Assembly (NCBI GenBank): GCA_003255745.1
Contig: QKYL01000001.1
Coordinates: 310,001-374,000, forward strand
DNA: 64,000 bases
Reading direction: 5' to 3'
From: Paracoccus saliphilus
GTDB lineage: Bacteria; Pseudomonadota; Alphaproteobacteria; Rhodobacterales; Rhodobacteraceae
The notes under the pieces were generated by a model. The model was not told where the DNA came from, made no database searches, and was given only the letters and a program-made list of their open reading frames with translations. A program made the translations under genes and the position numbers. This document shows, piece by piece, positions 38,746 to 48,219 of this stretch. Position 1 is the first letter of the stretch. Each line of letters opens with the position of its first letter.

Positions 38746-40878
38746 TCAGGTGCGCGTTTCGCGGATCAGCCGCAGGATGTCGGCTGCGGCCGAGGGAATG
38801 TTTGTTCCCGGGCCGAAGATGGCCTTGACGCCCGCGTCCCGCAGAAAGTCGTAGTCCTGCTGGGGGATGACGCCTCCGCAGATCACCAGGATCTCGCCCG
38901 CGCCTTGGGCCTGCAGCGCCTCGATCAGCTTGGGCGCCAGGGTCTTGTGGCCTGCCGCCTGTGAACTGATGCCCACCACATGGACGTCATTGTCAATGGC
39001 GTCCTGGGCAGCTTCCTCAGGGGTCTGGAACAGCGGTCCCACATCGACATCGAAACCGATATCGGCAAAGGCCGTGGCGATGACCTTGGCGCCCCGGTCA
39101 TGGCCGTCCTGGCCCATCTTGACGACCAGCATGCGCGGGCGGCGGCCCTCTTCCTCGGCAAAGGCCTCGACGTCGCGCTGAATCTGGGCAAAGCCCTCGT
39201 CGCCTTCATAGGCGGCGCCATAGACGCCTGCCAAGGTGCGCACCTCGGCGCGGTGGCGGCCGAACTCGTCTTCCATGGCCATGCTGATCTCTCCGACGGT
39301 TGCGCGGGCGCGCGCGGCCTCGACCGCCGCCTCCAGCAGGTTGCCGCCCATCCGGGCGCGACGGCCAAGCTCGGCCAGGGCCGCATCGACAGCCCCCTGA
39401 TCGCGGCTGGCACGAATGCGTTCCAATCGCGCGATCTGGCTGTCGCGGACCTTCACGTTGTCGATGTCCAGAATGTCGATCGGGTCCTCGCGTTCCTTGC
39501 GGTACTTGTTCACGCCAACGATCACGTCCTCGCCCCGGTCGATCAGGGCCTGCCGGCGGGCGGCCGTTTCCTCGATGCGCAGCTTGGGCATGCCGCTGGC
39601 GACTGCCTTGGTCATGCCGCCCATCTCCTCTACTTCCTGGATCAGTTCCCAGGCTTTATCGGCCAGTTTCGCCGTCAGGCTCTCGACGTAGTAGGACCCG
39701 GCCAGCGGGTCGACGACATGGGTGATGCCCGTCTCCTCCTGCAGGATCAACTGGGTGTTCCTGGCGATGCGGGCGCTGAAGTCGGTGGGCAGGGCGATTG
39801 CCTCGTCCAGCGCGTTCGTGTGCAGCGACTGCGTGCCGCCAAGTGCCGCCGACATCGCCTCATAGGCGGTGCGGATGACGTTGTTGTAGGGGTCCTGCTC
39901 CTGCAACGACACGCCCGAGGTCTGGCAATGCGTCCGCAGCATCAGGCTGGCCTCCTTCTTCGGCGCGAACTCGGACATGATGCGATGCCACAACAGGCGC
40001 GCGGCCCGCAGCTTGGCAATTTCCATGAAGAAGTTCATGCCGATCGCGAAGAAGAACGACAGCCGGCCGGCGAAGGCATCGACATCCATGCCGGCAGCGA
40101 TCGCCGCGCGCACGTACTCGCGCCCGTCGGCCAAAGTATACGCCAGCTCCTGCACCAGGTTCGCGCCGGCCTCCTGCATGTGATAGCCCGAGATCGAGAT
40201 CGAATTGAAGCGCGGCATCTGCCCCGACGTGTATTCGATGATGTCGCTGATGATCCGCATGCTGGGTTCGGGCGGATAGATATAGGTGTTGCGGACCATG
40301 AACTCCTTCAGGATGTCGTTCTGGATGGTGCCCGACAGCACCGCGCGGTCATGGCCCTGCTCCTCGCCGGTGACGATGAAGTTGGCCAGGATCGGGATCA
40401 CCGCGCCGTTCATGGTCATGCTGACGCTGACCTGGTCCAGCGGGATGCCGTCAAACAGGATCTTCATGTCCTCGACGCTGTCGATGGCGACCCCGGCCTT
40501 GCCGACATCGCCCACCACCCGCGGATGGTCGCTGTCATAGCCGCGATGAGTGGCCAGGTCGAAGGCGACAGACACGCCCTGCTGCCCCGCCGCCAAGGCC
40601 CTGCGATAGAAGGCGTTCGATTCTTCGGCGGTGGAAAAGCCCGCATATTGCCGGATCGTCCAGGGGCGGCCCGCATACATCGTCGCGCGCGGGCCCCGGG
40701 TATAGGGGGCGATGCCCGGCAGGCTGCCCAGGTGATCCAGCCCCTGCGTGTCCGCCTCGGTATAGAGCGGCTTGACGGGAATTCCCTCCAGCGTCTGCCA
40801 GGTCAGGCTGTCGGGTTCCCGGCCCTTCAGTTCGGTCCGGGCCAGCTTGCGCCATTCCTCAAGCGTCGGTTTTGTCAT
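38746..40878 (-). CDS. methylmalonyl-CoA mutase
   Basis: Adenosylcobalamin enzyme that isomerises methylmalonyl-CoA to succinyl-CoA, the last step of propionyl-CoA assimilation. The 710 residues form one long chain: substrate barrel starting [35 protein letters not shown] and [10 protein letters not shown], and the C-terminal B12 domain with [16 protein letters not shown] (the DxHxxG lower-ligand histidine) and [14 protein letters not shown]. Full length and all motifs are intact. AAAGGA precedes the ATG. It lies 2 kb from pccA; no epimerase or MeaB chaperone is in the window. Symbols used for it include mcmA, scpA and mutB. Confidence 0.96.
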   Translation of the reverse strand: MTKPTLEEWRKLARTELKGREPDSLTWQTLEGIPVKPLYTEADTQGLDHLGSLPGIAPYTRGPRATMYAGRPWTIRQYAGFSTAEESNAFYRRALAAGQQGVSVAFDLATHRGYDSDHPRVVGDVGKAGVAIDSVEDMKILFDGIPLDQVSVSMTMNGAVIPILANFIVTGEEQGHDRAVLSGTIQNDILKEFMVRNTYIYPPEPSMRIISDIIEYTSGQMPRFNSISISGYHMQEAGANLVQELAYTLADGREYVRAAIAAGMDVDAFAGRLSFFFAIGMNFFMEIAKLRAARLLWHRIMSEFAPKKEASLMLRTHCQTSGVSLQEQDPYNNVIRTAYEAMSAALGGTQSLHTNALDEAIALPTDFSARIARNTQLILQEETGITHVVDPLAGSYYVESLTAKLADKAWELIQEVEEMGGMTKAVASGMPKLRIEETAARRQALIDRGEDVIVGVNKYRKEREDPIDILDIDNVKVRDSQIARLERIRASRDQGAVDAALAELGRRARMGGNLLEAAVEAARARATVGEISMAMEDEFGRHRAEVRTLAGVYGAAYEGDEGFAQIQRDVEAFAEEEGRRPRMLVVKMGQDGHDRGAKVIATAFADIGFDVDVGPLFQTPEEAAQDAIDNDVHVVGISSQAAGHKTLAPKLIEALQAQGAGEILVICGGVIPQQDYDFLRDAGVKAIFGPGTNIPSAAADILRLIRETRT

Positions 40879-40935
40879 GATCCATCCTTTCCCGCGGCCC
40901 GTTCTGCCCTATATTCAGGACATGACGAGGTGCCG

Positions 40936-41484
40936 ATGAAGTTGAAATTCCTGATTTTTGCAGTGGCACTGGCCGGAATGGGTCCGGGGCGCGACGCGCC
41001 TGCGCCCGATCCCGAAACCATCCGCGACAGCACGCCGCAGCGCAATCCCGCCCGTCTGCCGCCGGTCAGCCAACTGCCCGAGGCCCCGCAGGAGGTGGTA
41101 TCTCCGCTGGCCGCAGGCGACCCGGTGCTGCTGAACGCGGCCGAAGTCGAGCCGCAGCAGTTCCTGTGGACGGCGCGGCCAGTGGTGGTCTTTGCCGATA
41201 CGCCCGGCGATCCCGCCTTTGTCGAGCAGGTCGAGGCCCTGCGGCTGGACGGGCGTGCGCTGGCGGCCCGCGACGTGGTAATCGTGATCGACAGCGATCC
41301 TTCCGCCAACACGATCTGGCGCCAGCAGCTGCGCCCGCGCGGCTTTTCGCTGGTGCTGATCGACAAGGACGGGCAGGTCAAGATCCGCCGCCCCACGCCT
41401 TGGGACGCCCGCGAGGTCGGCCGCGCGATCGACCGGCTGCCGCTGCGCCGGCAGGAGATCGGCCGGGGCAGCCTCCTGCGATAG
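40936..41484 (+). CDS. DUF4174 family protein
   Basis: 182 residues with a short hydrophobic N-terminus that may be a signal peptide or anchor (MKLKFLIFAVALAGMG). The second half has FLWTARPVVVFADTPGDP, VIVIDSDPSANTIWRQQLRPRGF and LIDKDGQVKIRRPTPWD, the signature of the DUF4174 family, with a thioredoxin-like pattern of strands and helices but no CxxC. Function is unknown. Divergent from the mutase gene, 57 bases away. Confidence 0.75.
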   Translation: MKLKFLIFAVALAGMGPGRDAPAPDPETIRDSTPQRNPARLPPVSQLPEAPQEVVSPLAAGDPVLLNAAEVEPQQFLWTARPVVVFADTPGDPAFVEQVEALRLDGRALAARDVVIVIDSDPSANTIWRQQLRPRGFSLVLIDKDGQVKIRRPTPWDAREVGRAIDRLPLRRQEIGRGSLLR

Positions 41485-41577
41485 GGCCTGCAGGGCGGAA
41501 ACTTGTGGATTTGCGGCGCGTTCCCTATATCATGAACAGTGTCGGACAGCGTGTCTGACCAGACGGAGGAGAGGATC

Positions 41578-41775
41578 ATGGCAATTTCGCACGCAGATCG
41601 CGGTGCCAAGCCGCAGGCCGTTCCCGCCCGGGTGGTCAAACCCCTGCGCAATGATACGGCCCCACGTTCCGAAGCCAAGCCCAAGCCGGCGGCCATCAGC
41701 CGCGCCAATGAAATCGTGAGGGCCATCGGTCTGCGCCCCATCACCGGCCTCTCGGGTCCGAAGATCGGCTACTGA
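41578..41775 (+). CDS. small basic hypothetical protein
   Basis: A 65-residue, Lys/Arg/Pro-rich protein starting AISHADRGAKPQAVP and ending AIGLRPITGLSGPKIGY. The ATG has GGAGAGG nine bases upstream, which supports a real gene. Its last 35 bases overlap the 3' end of the opposite-strand gene at 41741. I do not recognise the family. Confidence 0.5.
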   Translation: MAISHADRGAKPQAVPARVVKPLRNDTAPRSEAKPKPAAISRANEIVRAIGLRPITGLSGPKIGY

Positions 41776-42421
41776 TCGCGTCCAGCCGGCCGCGCATTTC
41801 CGCAATCTCGCCCGGCAGGCGCTGTGCCAGTTGCGCCAATGCCGCAGCCTCGTCTTCATCCAGCATCCGCTCCACCGCATCCGCCCCGCCGCGCAGGCTT
41901 TCGGTCAGGACCCGAATGGCCTGAATGCCGCTGTCGCGGGTTTCCTCCATCAGCGACAGGTAATCGGCCATCATCTGGGCCGCGCGCCGCCCATCGTTTC
42001 GGGCGATGCGCCGCAGATCGGTGGCCAGCGCCCCCATGACCGACAGAAGGCGATAATACAGCACGATAGGGTCTATGACCGGCGCAGGCAGGATATGGAT
42101 ATCCGCGATCACCGCCGTGAAGATGCGGTCGTTGCCGTGCTGGGGCAGGGTGGGCACAAAATCTCCCGTCCTGATGCGCGCGATCAACGCCGCCGCATCT
42201 TCGGGGTCCGGGCTTTGCTGTTCCAGCGCGAACACATGGGCACGAATTTCGGCCAAGAGGGCGCGCTGGATATCCGCCTCGCGCGCCCGGCGAAGGGCGG
42301 CGTCGCGACGGCGCGTCTGCGAGGCGACGACAACCCAGCCTACCGCCACAAACAGGCCGGTGATGACCGCCTGTTGCAGCTGGGGACTGAGATAATTGTC
42401 AAGCGGCGGCACGGCGGGCAT
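41741..42421 (-). CDS. hypothetical membrane-anchored protein
   Basis: 226 residues with one N-terminal membrane span (about 17-36, AVITGLFVAVGWVVVAS) followed by a charged helical cytoplasmic part with RRRDAALRRAREADIQRALLA. The rest is helical with leucine/alanine repeats. No catalytic motif is visible and I do not recognise a family. The next gene upstream (42482) lies 60 bases away, so it is probably co-transcribed with pccA. The terminal 35 bases overlap the opposite-strand small gene. Confidence 0.6.
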   Translation of the reverse strand: MPAVPPLDNYLSPQLQQAVITGLFVAVGWVVVASQTRRRDAALRRAREADIQRALLAEIRAHVFALEQQSPDPEDAAALIARIRTGDFVPTLPQHGNDRIFTAVIADIHILPAPVIDPIVLYYRLLSVMGALATDLRRIARNDGRRAAQMMADYLSLMEETRDSGIQAIRVLTESLRGGADAVERMLDEDEAAALAQLAQRLPGEIAEMRGRLDAISSRSSDPRGR

Positions 42422-42481
42422 CCATGACCAGCGGTTGCAGTTCCGGGTCCCAGCCCCGGGACGAAAGGGACAAGCGACCCT

Positions 42482-42844
42482 TCATGTCCCCTCCGTCAGG
42501 CGCAGCGCTAACAGGCCGGCGACAAGATGAACCGCAGCCTCGGCCCACAGCACGGTGCGCGGCGTCAGCCAGGCCTCCAGTACCAGATAAAGTCCGCCAC
42601 CCCACAGCAGCGCCGACAGCGGCAGCGCCACCATCCAGAAACGCGACCCGCGCCACCTGCGCGTGGTCAGGCCGAAGACCAGCTGGAACAGGGCCAGCGC
42701 CACCAAGGGCGTCAGCACATAAACCAGCGGAACCCGCGCCATCCCGACGCTGAAGGTCGTCCCGCCCGCCAGCAGCACAAAGCCAGCCGCCCCCGTCAGG
42801 GCAACCAGCGCGGCGGCTGCGAAAGCAGGCAGGCTGCGGGTCAT
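42482..42844 (-). CDS. small four-helix membrane protein
   Basis: 120 residues with four hydrophobic segments (about 7-28, 37-58, 69-87, 95-115) and short charged loops. The ATG overlaps the pccA stop as ATGA, so it is translated directly after PccA. No family is recognised. Its location in the propionyl-CoA locus suggests co-expression but not a defined role. Confidence 0.65.
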   Translation of the reverse strand: MTRSLPAFAAAALVALTGAAGFVLLAGGTTFSVGMARVPLVYVLTPLVALALFQLVFGLTTRRWRGSRFWMVALPLSALLWGGGLYLVLEAWLTPRTVLWAEAAVHLVAGLLALRLTEGT

Positions 42845-44886
42845 TCGAACTCCATGATGATGTCATCCACCTTCAGGCTTTCCCCCGGCGCCGCATTCAC
42901 GGCCTTGACGGTGCCGCGACGTTCGGCCCGCAGGATGTTTTCCATCTTCATCGCCTCGACCGTCGCCAGGGCCTGACCTTCCTGCACCTCGTCGCCGGCG
43001 GCCACATTCACCTTGACCACCAGTCCCGGCATCGGACACAGCAGGAACTTGGACGTGTCGGGGGGCAACTTCTCGGGCATCAGCCGCGCCAGTTCCGCCG
43101 CGCGGGGACGGCGGACATGCACGCGCAGATCCGCGCCGCGGCTGCGCAGCCGAAAGCCTGCAGGGATCTTGTCCACCTTCAGCACCAGCGGTCGGCCTCC
43201 TACCTCCATCCGGGCCAGCGACTGCCCCGGAAGCCATTCGCCCTCGACCCGCAGCCTTTCGCTGTCGATCTGGACGGTGGCGCCGTCCCGGTCCGCCTCG
43301 ATCCGCGCTGGAAACTCTCGATTGGCGACAAAGACCACCCAATCCTCCCCGACATGGCGTTCGTGATTGCTCAGTCGGCCGCTGATGCGGGCGCGCCGGA
43401 TCTCGGCCACGCGGTGCATGGCAGCGGCGGCGGCGGCCACGCGACGCAGTTCATCCTCGCCGCAGGGGGCGCCGTGAAATCCCTCGGGATATTCCTCGGC
43501 AATGAAGGCGGTGGTGATGTCGCCCGATACGAACTTGGGATGGTCCATCACCGCCGCCAGGAAGGGCAGGTTGTGGCCGATCCCCTCGACCTCGAACTCG
43601 TCCAAAGCCAGGCGCATCGCCTCGATCGCCTCGCCGCGCGAAGGCGCCCAAGTGCACAGCTTGGCGATCATCGGGTCATAGAACATGCTGATCTCGCCGC
43701 CCTCGAAAACGCCGGTGTCGTTGCGAACGGCGGCCGCACCCGTGGGCGTTCCCAAGGCCAGCCATTTGCCCTCGGCCACCATGGGACCGGCCGCGACCTC
43801 TGCGGGCGGGCGATAGCGGGTCAGCCGCCCGATCGACGGCAGGAAGTTGCGATAAGGATCCTCGGCGTAAAGCCGGCTTTCCATGGCCCATCCGTTGATT
43901 TTCAGGTCCGATTGGGCAAAGGGCAGCGGCTCGCCTGCGGCGACGCGGATCATCTGTTCAACCAGGTCCACCCCGGTGATCAGTTCGGTCACCGGATGCT
44001 CCACCTGAAGGCGGGTGTTCATTTCCAGAAAATAGAAGTTGCGGTTCCCGTCCACGATGAATTCGACGGTGCCGGCGCTGGTATAGTTCACCGCCTTGGC
44101 CAGGGCCACGGCCTGTTCGCCCATGGCGCGGCGGGTTTCGGGGTCGAGGAAGGGGGACGGGGCCTCTTCGATGACCTTCTGGTTGCGTCGCTGGATCGAG
44201 CATTCGCGCTCGTGCAGATAGACGGCATTGCCGTGCTTGTCAGCCAGGACCTGGATCTCGATGTGGCGCGGCTGCGTCACGAATTTCTCGATGAAGATGC
44301 GATCGTCACCAAAGCTGTTGGCAGCCTCGTTCTTGGAGCTTTCAAAGCCCTCGCGCGCCTCATCAGCGTTCCACGCAATGCGCATCCCCTTGCCGCCGCC
44401 GCCCGCGCTGGCCTTGATCATCACCGGATAGCCGATCTGGTCGCTGATGCGGGCGGCCTCCTCGGCATCGGCGATCAGGCCCATGTAGCCCGGAACGGTG
44501 CTGACGCCGGCTTCCTGCGCCAGCTTCTTCGAGGTGATCTTGTCGCCCATCGCCTCGATCGCGCCCGAGGGCGGGCCGATGAAGACGACGTCCTCGGCCT
44601 CCAGCGCCTCGGCGAACTTGCGGTTTTCGGACAGGAACCCATAGCCGGGATGGACCGCCTCGGCCCCCGTTTGTCGGACCGCCTCCATGATCTTGTCGAT
44701 CACGATATAGGATTGGTTGGCCGGGGGCGGACCGATATGCACCGCCTCGTCGGCCATCCGCACATGCAGCGCGTTGCGGTCGGCATCCGAATAGACCGCC
44801 ACGGTGGCGATGCCCATCTTGCGCGCCGTCTTGATGACGCGGCAGGCGATTTCGCCCCGGTTGGCGATCAGGATCTTCTTGAACAT
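42841..44886 (-). CDS. pccA: propionyl-CoA carboxylase alpha (biotin carboxylase plus carrier)
   Basis: 681 residues. Residues 1-450 are an ATP-grasp biotin carboxylase (KILIANRGEIACRVI, the SAGGGGKGMR glycine-rich loop, EMNTRLQVEHPVTE), a linking BT domain follows, and the C-terminal 80 residues are a biotinyl domain with the biotin lysine in EAMKMEN. With PccB it makes methylmalonyl-CoA from propionyl-CoA. GGGGGAG precedes the ATG. Two small membrane or hypothetical genes follow it. The biotin carrier is at the end, as in true PccA and not in acetyl-CoA carboxylase, where it is separate. Methylcrotonyl-CoA carboxylase is less likely because the mutase is nearby. Confidence 0.93.
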   Translation of the reverse strand: MFKKILIANRGEIACRVIKTARKMGIATVAVYSDADRNALHVRMADEAVHIGPPPANQSYIVIDKIMEAVRQTGAEAVHPGYGFLSENRKFAEALEAEDVVFIGPPSGAIEAMGDKITSKKLAQEAGVSTVPGYMGLIADAEEAARISDQIGYPVMIKASAGGGGKGMRIAWNADEAREGFESSKNEAANSFGDDRIFIEKFVTQPRHIEIQVLADKHGNAVYLHERECSIQRRNQKVIEEAPSPFLDPETRRAMGEQAVALAKAVNYTSAGTVEFIVDGNRNFYFLEMNTRLQVEHPVTELITGVDLVEQMIRVAAGEPLPFAQSDLKINGWAMESRLYAEDPYRNFLPSIGRLTRYRPPAEVAAGPMVAEGKWLALGTPTGAAAVRNDTGVFEGGEISMFYDPMIAKLCTWAPSRGEAIEAMRLALDEFEVEGIGHNLPFLAAVMDHPKFVSGDITTAFIAEEYPEGFHGAPCGEDELRRVAAAAAAMHRVAEIRRARISGRLSNHERHVGEDWVVFVANREFPARIEADRDGATVQIDSERLRVEGEWLPGQSLARMEVGGRPLVLKVDKIPAGFRLRSRGADLRVHVRRPRAAELARLMPEKLPPDTSKFLLCPMPGLVVKVNVAAGDEVQEGQALATVEAMKMENILRAERRGTVKAVNAAPGESLKVDDIIMEFE

Positions 44887-44910
44887 GGGCTCCCCCCAGG
44901 ACGGAACGTG

Positions 44911-44946
44911 AAAAAGCCGCCCTGGGCGCAGGGCCCGGGGCGGCTT
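44911..44946 (-). terminator. terminator downstream of small lipoprotein gene
   Basis: A 9-bp stem AAGCCGCCC/GGGCGGCTT, with an inner GC-rich loop, lies 41 bases past the stop at 44988. On the minus strand the last arm runs into TTTTT, so it is a good intrinsic terminator separating the lipoprotein genes from pccA. Confidence 0.82.
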
Positions 44947-44987
44947 GAAGAACCGGGCGCGCAGGTCGCGCGCCGCAGGTCAGGCAG

Positions 44988-45200
44988 TTACTGGCAAAGA
45001 CGCACGTCGTTGCACAGCGCGCCGGCTGCACCGCCGATGGCCGCGCCTTTGATGGCGTTTTCACCGCTGACGCTGGCGATGGTCGCGCCGACGCCCGCAC
45101 CGATAAGCGCGCGGTCGGTGTCGGTCGGGTTGATCCCCTGGGTGCAACCCGCAACAGCGGTTGCGCCAACCAGAGCGGCGATGGCAAGAAGCTTGGACAT
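44988..45200 (-). CDS. small glycine-zipper lipoprotein 1
   Basis: 70 residues. Residues 1-18 are a lipoprotein signal, lipobox AVAGC with the lipidated C19. The mature part is Gly/Ala-rich, including GAGVGATIAS and GAAIGGAAGAL, and it ends in a short Cys-containing tail ALCNDVRLCQ. Glycine zippers are typical of small outer-membrane lipoproteins. It resembles the neighbour at 45276. Function unknown. Confidence 0.7.
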   Translation of the reverse strand: MSKLLAIAALVGATAVAGCTQGINPTDTDRALIGAGVGATIASVSGENAIKGAAIGGAAGALCNDVRLCQ

Positions 45201-45275
45201 GATATGAATCCCGTGACGTGAGTGGCAGGAGCGCAGGACGCTCCTTGCTGAGGTGTTTGGATAAAGCCGCAGTGA

Positions 45276-45518
45276 TCAGTAGCGACGTTGGCAGACGCCC
45301 GCGTCATCGCACAGCGCGCCGCCGACGGCACCGATGGCCGCGCCGGTCGCCAGGTCTTCGTCAAGTGCCTTGGCAATGACGGCACCGGCCACGGCGCCAC
45401 CAGCAGCGCGCTGCGCGTCCGGAGAGATGCCGCCGCCCTGATAGCCGGGCTCGCAGGCTGCCAGGCCTGCCGTGGCCAAGGCCAGAGCGGCGATGCGAAG
45501 AGCAAAGGTTTTCTGCAT
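45276..45518 (-). CDS. small glycine-zipper lipoprotein 2
   Basis: 80 residues with a lipoprotein signal (lipobox GLAAC, C22). The mature part carries AGGAVAGAVI and GAAIGAVGGAL followed by CDDAGVCQRRY. The C-terminal pattern GAAIG-x-x-GGALC-x-D-x-x-x-CQ is shared with the protein at 44988, so the two look like paralogues. ATG at 45518; the longer frame is not supported. Confidence 0.68.
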   Translation of the reverse strand: MQKTFALRIAALALATAGLAACEPGYQGGGISPDAQRAAGGAVAGAVIAKALDEDLATGAAIGAVGGALCDDAGVCQRRY

Positions 45519-45645
45519 GATGGTGTGCCTGTCTTGATGGGCCCCTTGGAGGCCGGTTGTAGGTCGTGACGGGTTATCGCACAGCCGCACCCCGCGTCAA
45601 ACTGACATGCGTGTGACTTCAAGGAGTTCGGCGCGCACTTGCCCA

Positions 45646-46062
45646 TCAGTCGTCGTCCGCCTCCAGGTCGTCGTCCCAGCCATCCTCGTCGTCCCAGTCA
45701 AAGGCAGGCGGGGCGTCCTGGACGAAAAGTTCCGGAAAGGCTGCCTCTGCGGCGGCCATGTCGACCTGCAACAGCTGCTCGTAATCGGCGGGATCGAAGT
45801 CGCCCACCGGCTTGACCTCGCGCCCGATCAGCCAGGACAGGCGACCGGCGTCCAGGTTGCCGCGGACAAAGGGCTCGTCACCGAACTTGGCGATCAGCGC
45901 GGACAGAAACCCGGCGTCGGCGCGTTTGTCGGCGGGCTTGCGGTCGCGGAAACGTTCCCGCCGCGTGATGGGCGTTGCGCCCTTCTTGCGGTTTTCACGC
46001 CGGATAACGAATTGAAAGTCGGTACCGGGCAGTCGCCCTGGAAAACCCCGATGCTTCAGCAT
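45646..46062 (-). CDS. hypothetical protein with acidic tail
   Basis: 138 residues. A basic first half (RRENRKKGATPITRRERFRDRK) is followed by a moderately hydrophobic middle and a C-terminus that is almost entirely Asp/Glu and Trp. It has no signal peptide and no recognised domain. The split charge suggests binding of a basic protein or nucleic acid. Position in the pcc locus may mean co-expression. Confidence 0.55.
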   Translation of the reverse strand: MLKHRGFPGRLPGTDFQFVIRRENRKKGATPITRRERFRDRKPADKRADAGFLSALIAKFGDEPFVRGNLDAGRLSWLIGREVKPVGDFDPADYEQLLQVDMAAAEAAFPELFVQDAPPAFDWDDEDGWDDDLEADDD

Positions 46063-46149
46063 GGCAATGCCCCTGTGCTGGGGCGCGCGGGGCCTGCTGC
46101 TGCGCACGGGCAGGCTGGCCGCCCGCGCGCGATGGTCGGACGGAAGGTC

Positions 46150-46302
46150 TTAGCCGAACTTGCCCTGATAAACGGGTTCGGTCGTGACGGGATTGACCAT
46201 CGGCGCTGCCGGTGCGGTCGGCACGAAGACGTCGGGCTGCTGACGCTGGCAGGCGGCGAAGGCAGACACCAGCACGAGGCCGAGGATGATTCTTTTCGAC
46301 AT
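46150..46302 (-). CDS. tiny lipoprotein (50 residues)
   Basis: A 50-residue open frame with ATG at 46302, AGGAG nine bases upstream and TAA at 46150-46152. The first 17 residues are a lipoprotein signal, lipobox AFAAC with C18; the mature 33 residues are rich in Pro, Ala and Val and end VYQGKFG. It is the third small lipoprotein between pccA and pccB. No known family. Confidence 0.65.
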   Translation of the reverse strand: MSKRIILGLVLVSAFAACQRQQPDVFVPTAPAAPMVNPVTTEPVYQGKFG

Positions 46303-46509
46303 GGAATTTCGCTCCTGTGAAGCGGGCGGGATAACGCCCTGCTGCTCTGATTGCGGCCGGCTTGTTTGGTGACCGGTCCGCGCGGGATGATAGCGCCCCC
46401 CCGGCAGGGCAGACAGGCACAGGCGTCGGCCGGGGACAAAGTGCCGCCGCCCTGTGGCGCCGCTGCATCAATCACGATCTTGTGCATCCCCATCCCCCGG
46501 CCCCGCGAC

Positions 46510-48042
46510 TCACAGCGGAATGTTGTCGTGCTTTTTCCACGGGTTCGTCAGCCGCTTGCCGCGCAGGCTGGCGAGTGCGCGGGCGACGCGCTTGCGCGTG
46601 CTGCGGGGCTGGATCACCTCGTCGATGAAGCCCTTTTCGGCGGCGACGAAAGGGTTGGCAAAGCGGTCCTCATAATCCTTGGTGCGGCTGGCGATCTTGT
46701 CGGGCTGGTCCAGTTCGCTGCGATAAAGGATCTCGACCGCGCCCTTGGCGCCCATGACGGCGATCTCGGCGGTAGGCCAGGCATAGTTGAAATCGCCGCG
46801 CAGGTGCTTCGATGCCATGACGTCATAGGCCCCGCCATAGGCCTTGCGCGTAATGACCGTGACCTTGGGCACGGTCGCCTCGCCATAGGCGAACAGCAGC
46901 TTGGCCCCGTGCTTGATCACGCCGCCATATTCCTGCCCCGTGCCGGGCAGGAAGCCCGGAACGTCCACCAGCGTCAGGATCGGGATCTCGAACGCATCGC
47001 AGAACCGCACAAAGCGCGCGGCCTTGCGCGAGCTGTCGATGTCCAGGCACCCGGCCAGCACCATCGGCTGGTTGGCGACCACGCCCACGGTTTGCCCTTC
47101 GATGCGGATGAACCCGATGATGATGTTGCCCGCGAAATCCTTCTGGACCTCGTAGAAATCACCCTCGTCCGCGACCTTGGCGATCAGTTCCTTCATGTCA
47201 TAGGGCTGGTTCGGGTTGTCGGGGATCAGCGTGTCCAGGCTGGGCTCGATCCGTGCCGGGTCATCAAAGAAGGGGCGCGTGGGTGCCTTTTCGCGGTTGT
47301 TCAGCGGCAGGAAGTCGAACAGACGGCGGATTTCCGACAGCGCCTCAACATCATCCTCGAAGGCGCCGTCGGCGACCGAGGATTTCCTGGTATGCGTGCT
47401 GGCCCCACCCAGTTGTTCGGCCGTCACGACCTCGTTGGTGACGGTCTTCACGACGTCGGGGCCGGTGACGAACATGTAGGACGTGTCCTTCACCATGAAG
47501 ATGAAGTCCGTCATCGCCGGCGAATAGACCGCGCCGCCCGCGCAGGGGCCCATGATGACGCTGATCTGCGGGATGACGCCGGATGCCATGATGTTGCGCT
47601 GGAACACGTCGGCATAGCCCGCAAGGCTGGCCACGCCCTCCTGGATGCGCGCGCCGCCCGAATCGTTCAAGCCTATGACGGGCGCGCCGTTCTGCATCGC
47701 CATGTCCATGATCTTGCAGATTTTCTGGGCATGGGTTTCGGACAGCGATCCGCCGAAGACGGTGAAGTCCTGGCTGAAGACATAGACCATCCGCCCGTTG
47801 ATCGTGCCCCAGCCCGTCACAACGCCGTCGCCATAGGGGCGGTCCTCCTCCATGCCGAAATCGGTGCTGCGATGGGCGACGAACATGTCGAATTCCTCGA
47901 AGCTGTCCTCGTCCAGCAGCAGGTCGATCCGTTCGCGGGCGGTCAGCTTGCCACGGGCGTGCTGGGCATCGATCCGCCGCTGGCCGCCGCCAAGCCGGGC
48001 CTCGCTGCGCCGCCGCTCAAGCTCTTGCAGAATGTCCTTCAT
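46510..48042 (-). CDS. pccB: propionyl-CoA carboxylase beta (carboxyltransferase)
   Basis: 510 residues of the acyl-CoA carboxyltransferase family. The N-terminal half has [19 protein letters not shown], the [17 protein letters not shown] helix and [14 protein letters not shown]; the C-terminal half has [25 protein letters not shown] and [10 protein letters not shown]. It moves the carboxyl group from biotin to propionyl-CoA. The ATG at 48042 has AAGGGG upstream, so the longer frame is not needed. First gene of the pcc cluster; candidate regulator sites lie just upstream. Confidence 0.95.
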   Translation of the reverse strand: MKDILQELERRRSEARLGGGQRRIDAQHARGKLTARERIDLLLDEDSFEEFDMFVAHRSTDFGMEEDRPYGDGVVTGWGTINGRMVYVFSQDFTVFGGSLSETHAQKICKIMDMAMQNGAPVIGLNDSGGARIQEGVASLAGYADVFQRNIMASGVIPQISVIMGPCAGGAVYSPAMTDFIFMVKDTSYMFVTGPDVVKTVTNEVVTAEQLGGASTHTRKSSVADGAFEDDVEALSEIRRLFDFLPLNNREKAPTRPFFDDPARIEPSLDTLIPDNPNQPYDMKELIAKVADEGDFYEVQKDFAGNIIIGFIRIEGQTVGVVANQPMVLAGCLDIDSSRKAARFVRFCDAFEIPILTLVDVPGFLPGTGQEYGGVIKHGAKLLFAYGEATVPKVTVITRKAYGGAYDVMASKHLRGDFNYAWPTAEIAVMGAKGAVEILYRSELDQPDKIASRTKDYEDRFANPFVAAEKGFIDEVIQPRSTRKRVARALASLRGKRLTNPWKKHDNIPL

Positions 48043-48091
48043 GGCCAACCCCTTTTCGTCCGTTGCCGGCAAGTTAGACCGGGACAGGGGT

Positions 48092-48162
48092 GCAGCAAAG
48101 GAAAATTGGGAAAATTTGCAAATCATGTTGAAGAAACGACAAGCAAACTGAAAAATTGCAAA
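48092..48162. promoter_or_regulatory. TTTGCAAA-type repeats upstream of pccB
   Basis: The 177 bases between pccB and alr are A/T-rich compared with the rest. They contain a perfect palindrome ATTTGCAAAT (48114-48123), a related TTGCAAA (48156-48162), and two half-sites GCAAA (48095-48099 and 48143-48147). Short-chain acyl-CoA regulators of the ScfR/PccR family, which control pcc genes in related bacteria, are reported to recognise TTTGCAAA-like repeats, so this is a candidate operator. No such regulator gene is in the window. Confidence 0.5.
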
Positions 48163-48219
48163 GCGGCCGCAAATCTTGCGCCTCTTGACGCGGGGCGCGA
48201 CCGAAGGCACTGCAGCGAC

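Noticed and set aside
37257..38828. 523-residue plus-strand frame opposite the glycosyltransferase
   Set aside because: Begins inside the IS wreck and covers the opposite strand of a gene with a D-x-D motif and a ribosome site.
38980..40935. Long plus-strand frame opposite methylmalonyl-CoA mutase
   Set aside because: The mutase reads through with all motifs. The plus frame becomes real only at 40936, where the DUF4174 gene starts.
43117..45207. 696-residue plus-strand frame opposite pccA
   Set aside because: It is antisense to the intact PccA and has composition typical of GC-rich shadow frames.
46351..48219. Plus-strand frame opposite pccB that joins alr in frame
   Set aside because: Upstream of 48220 it is the shadow of PccB. 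A fusion to alanine racemase has no support.
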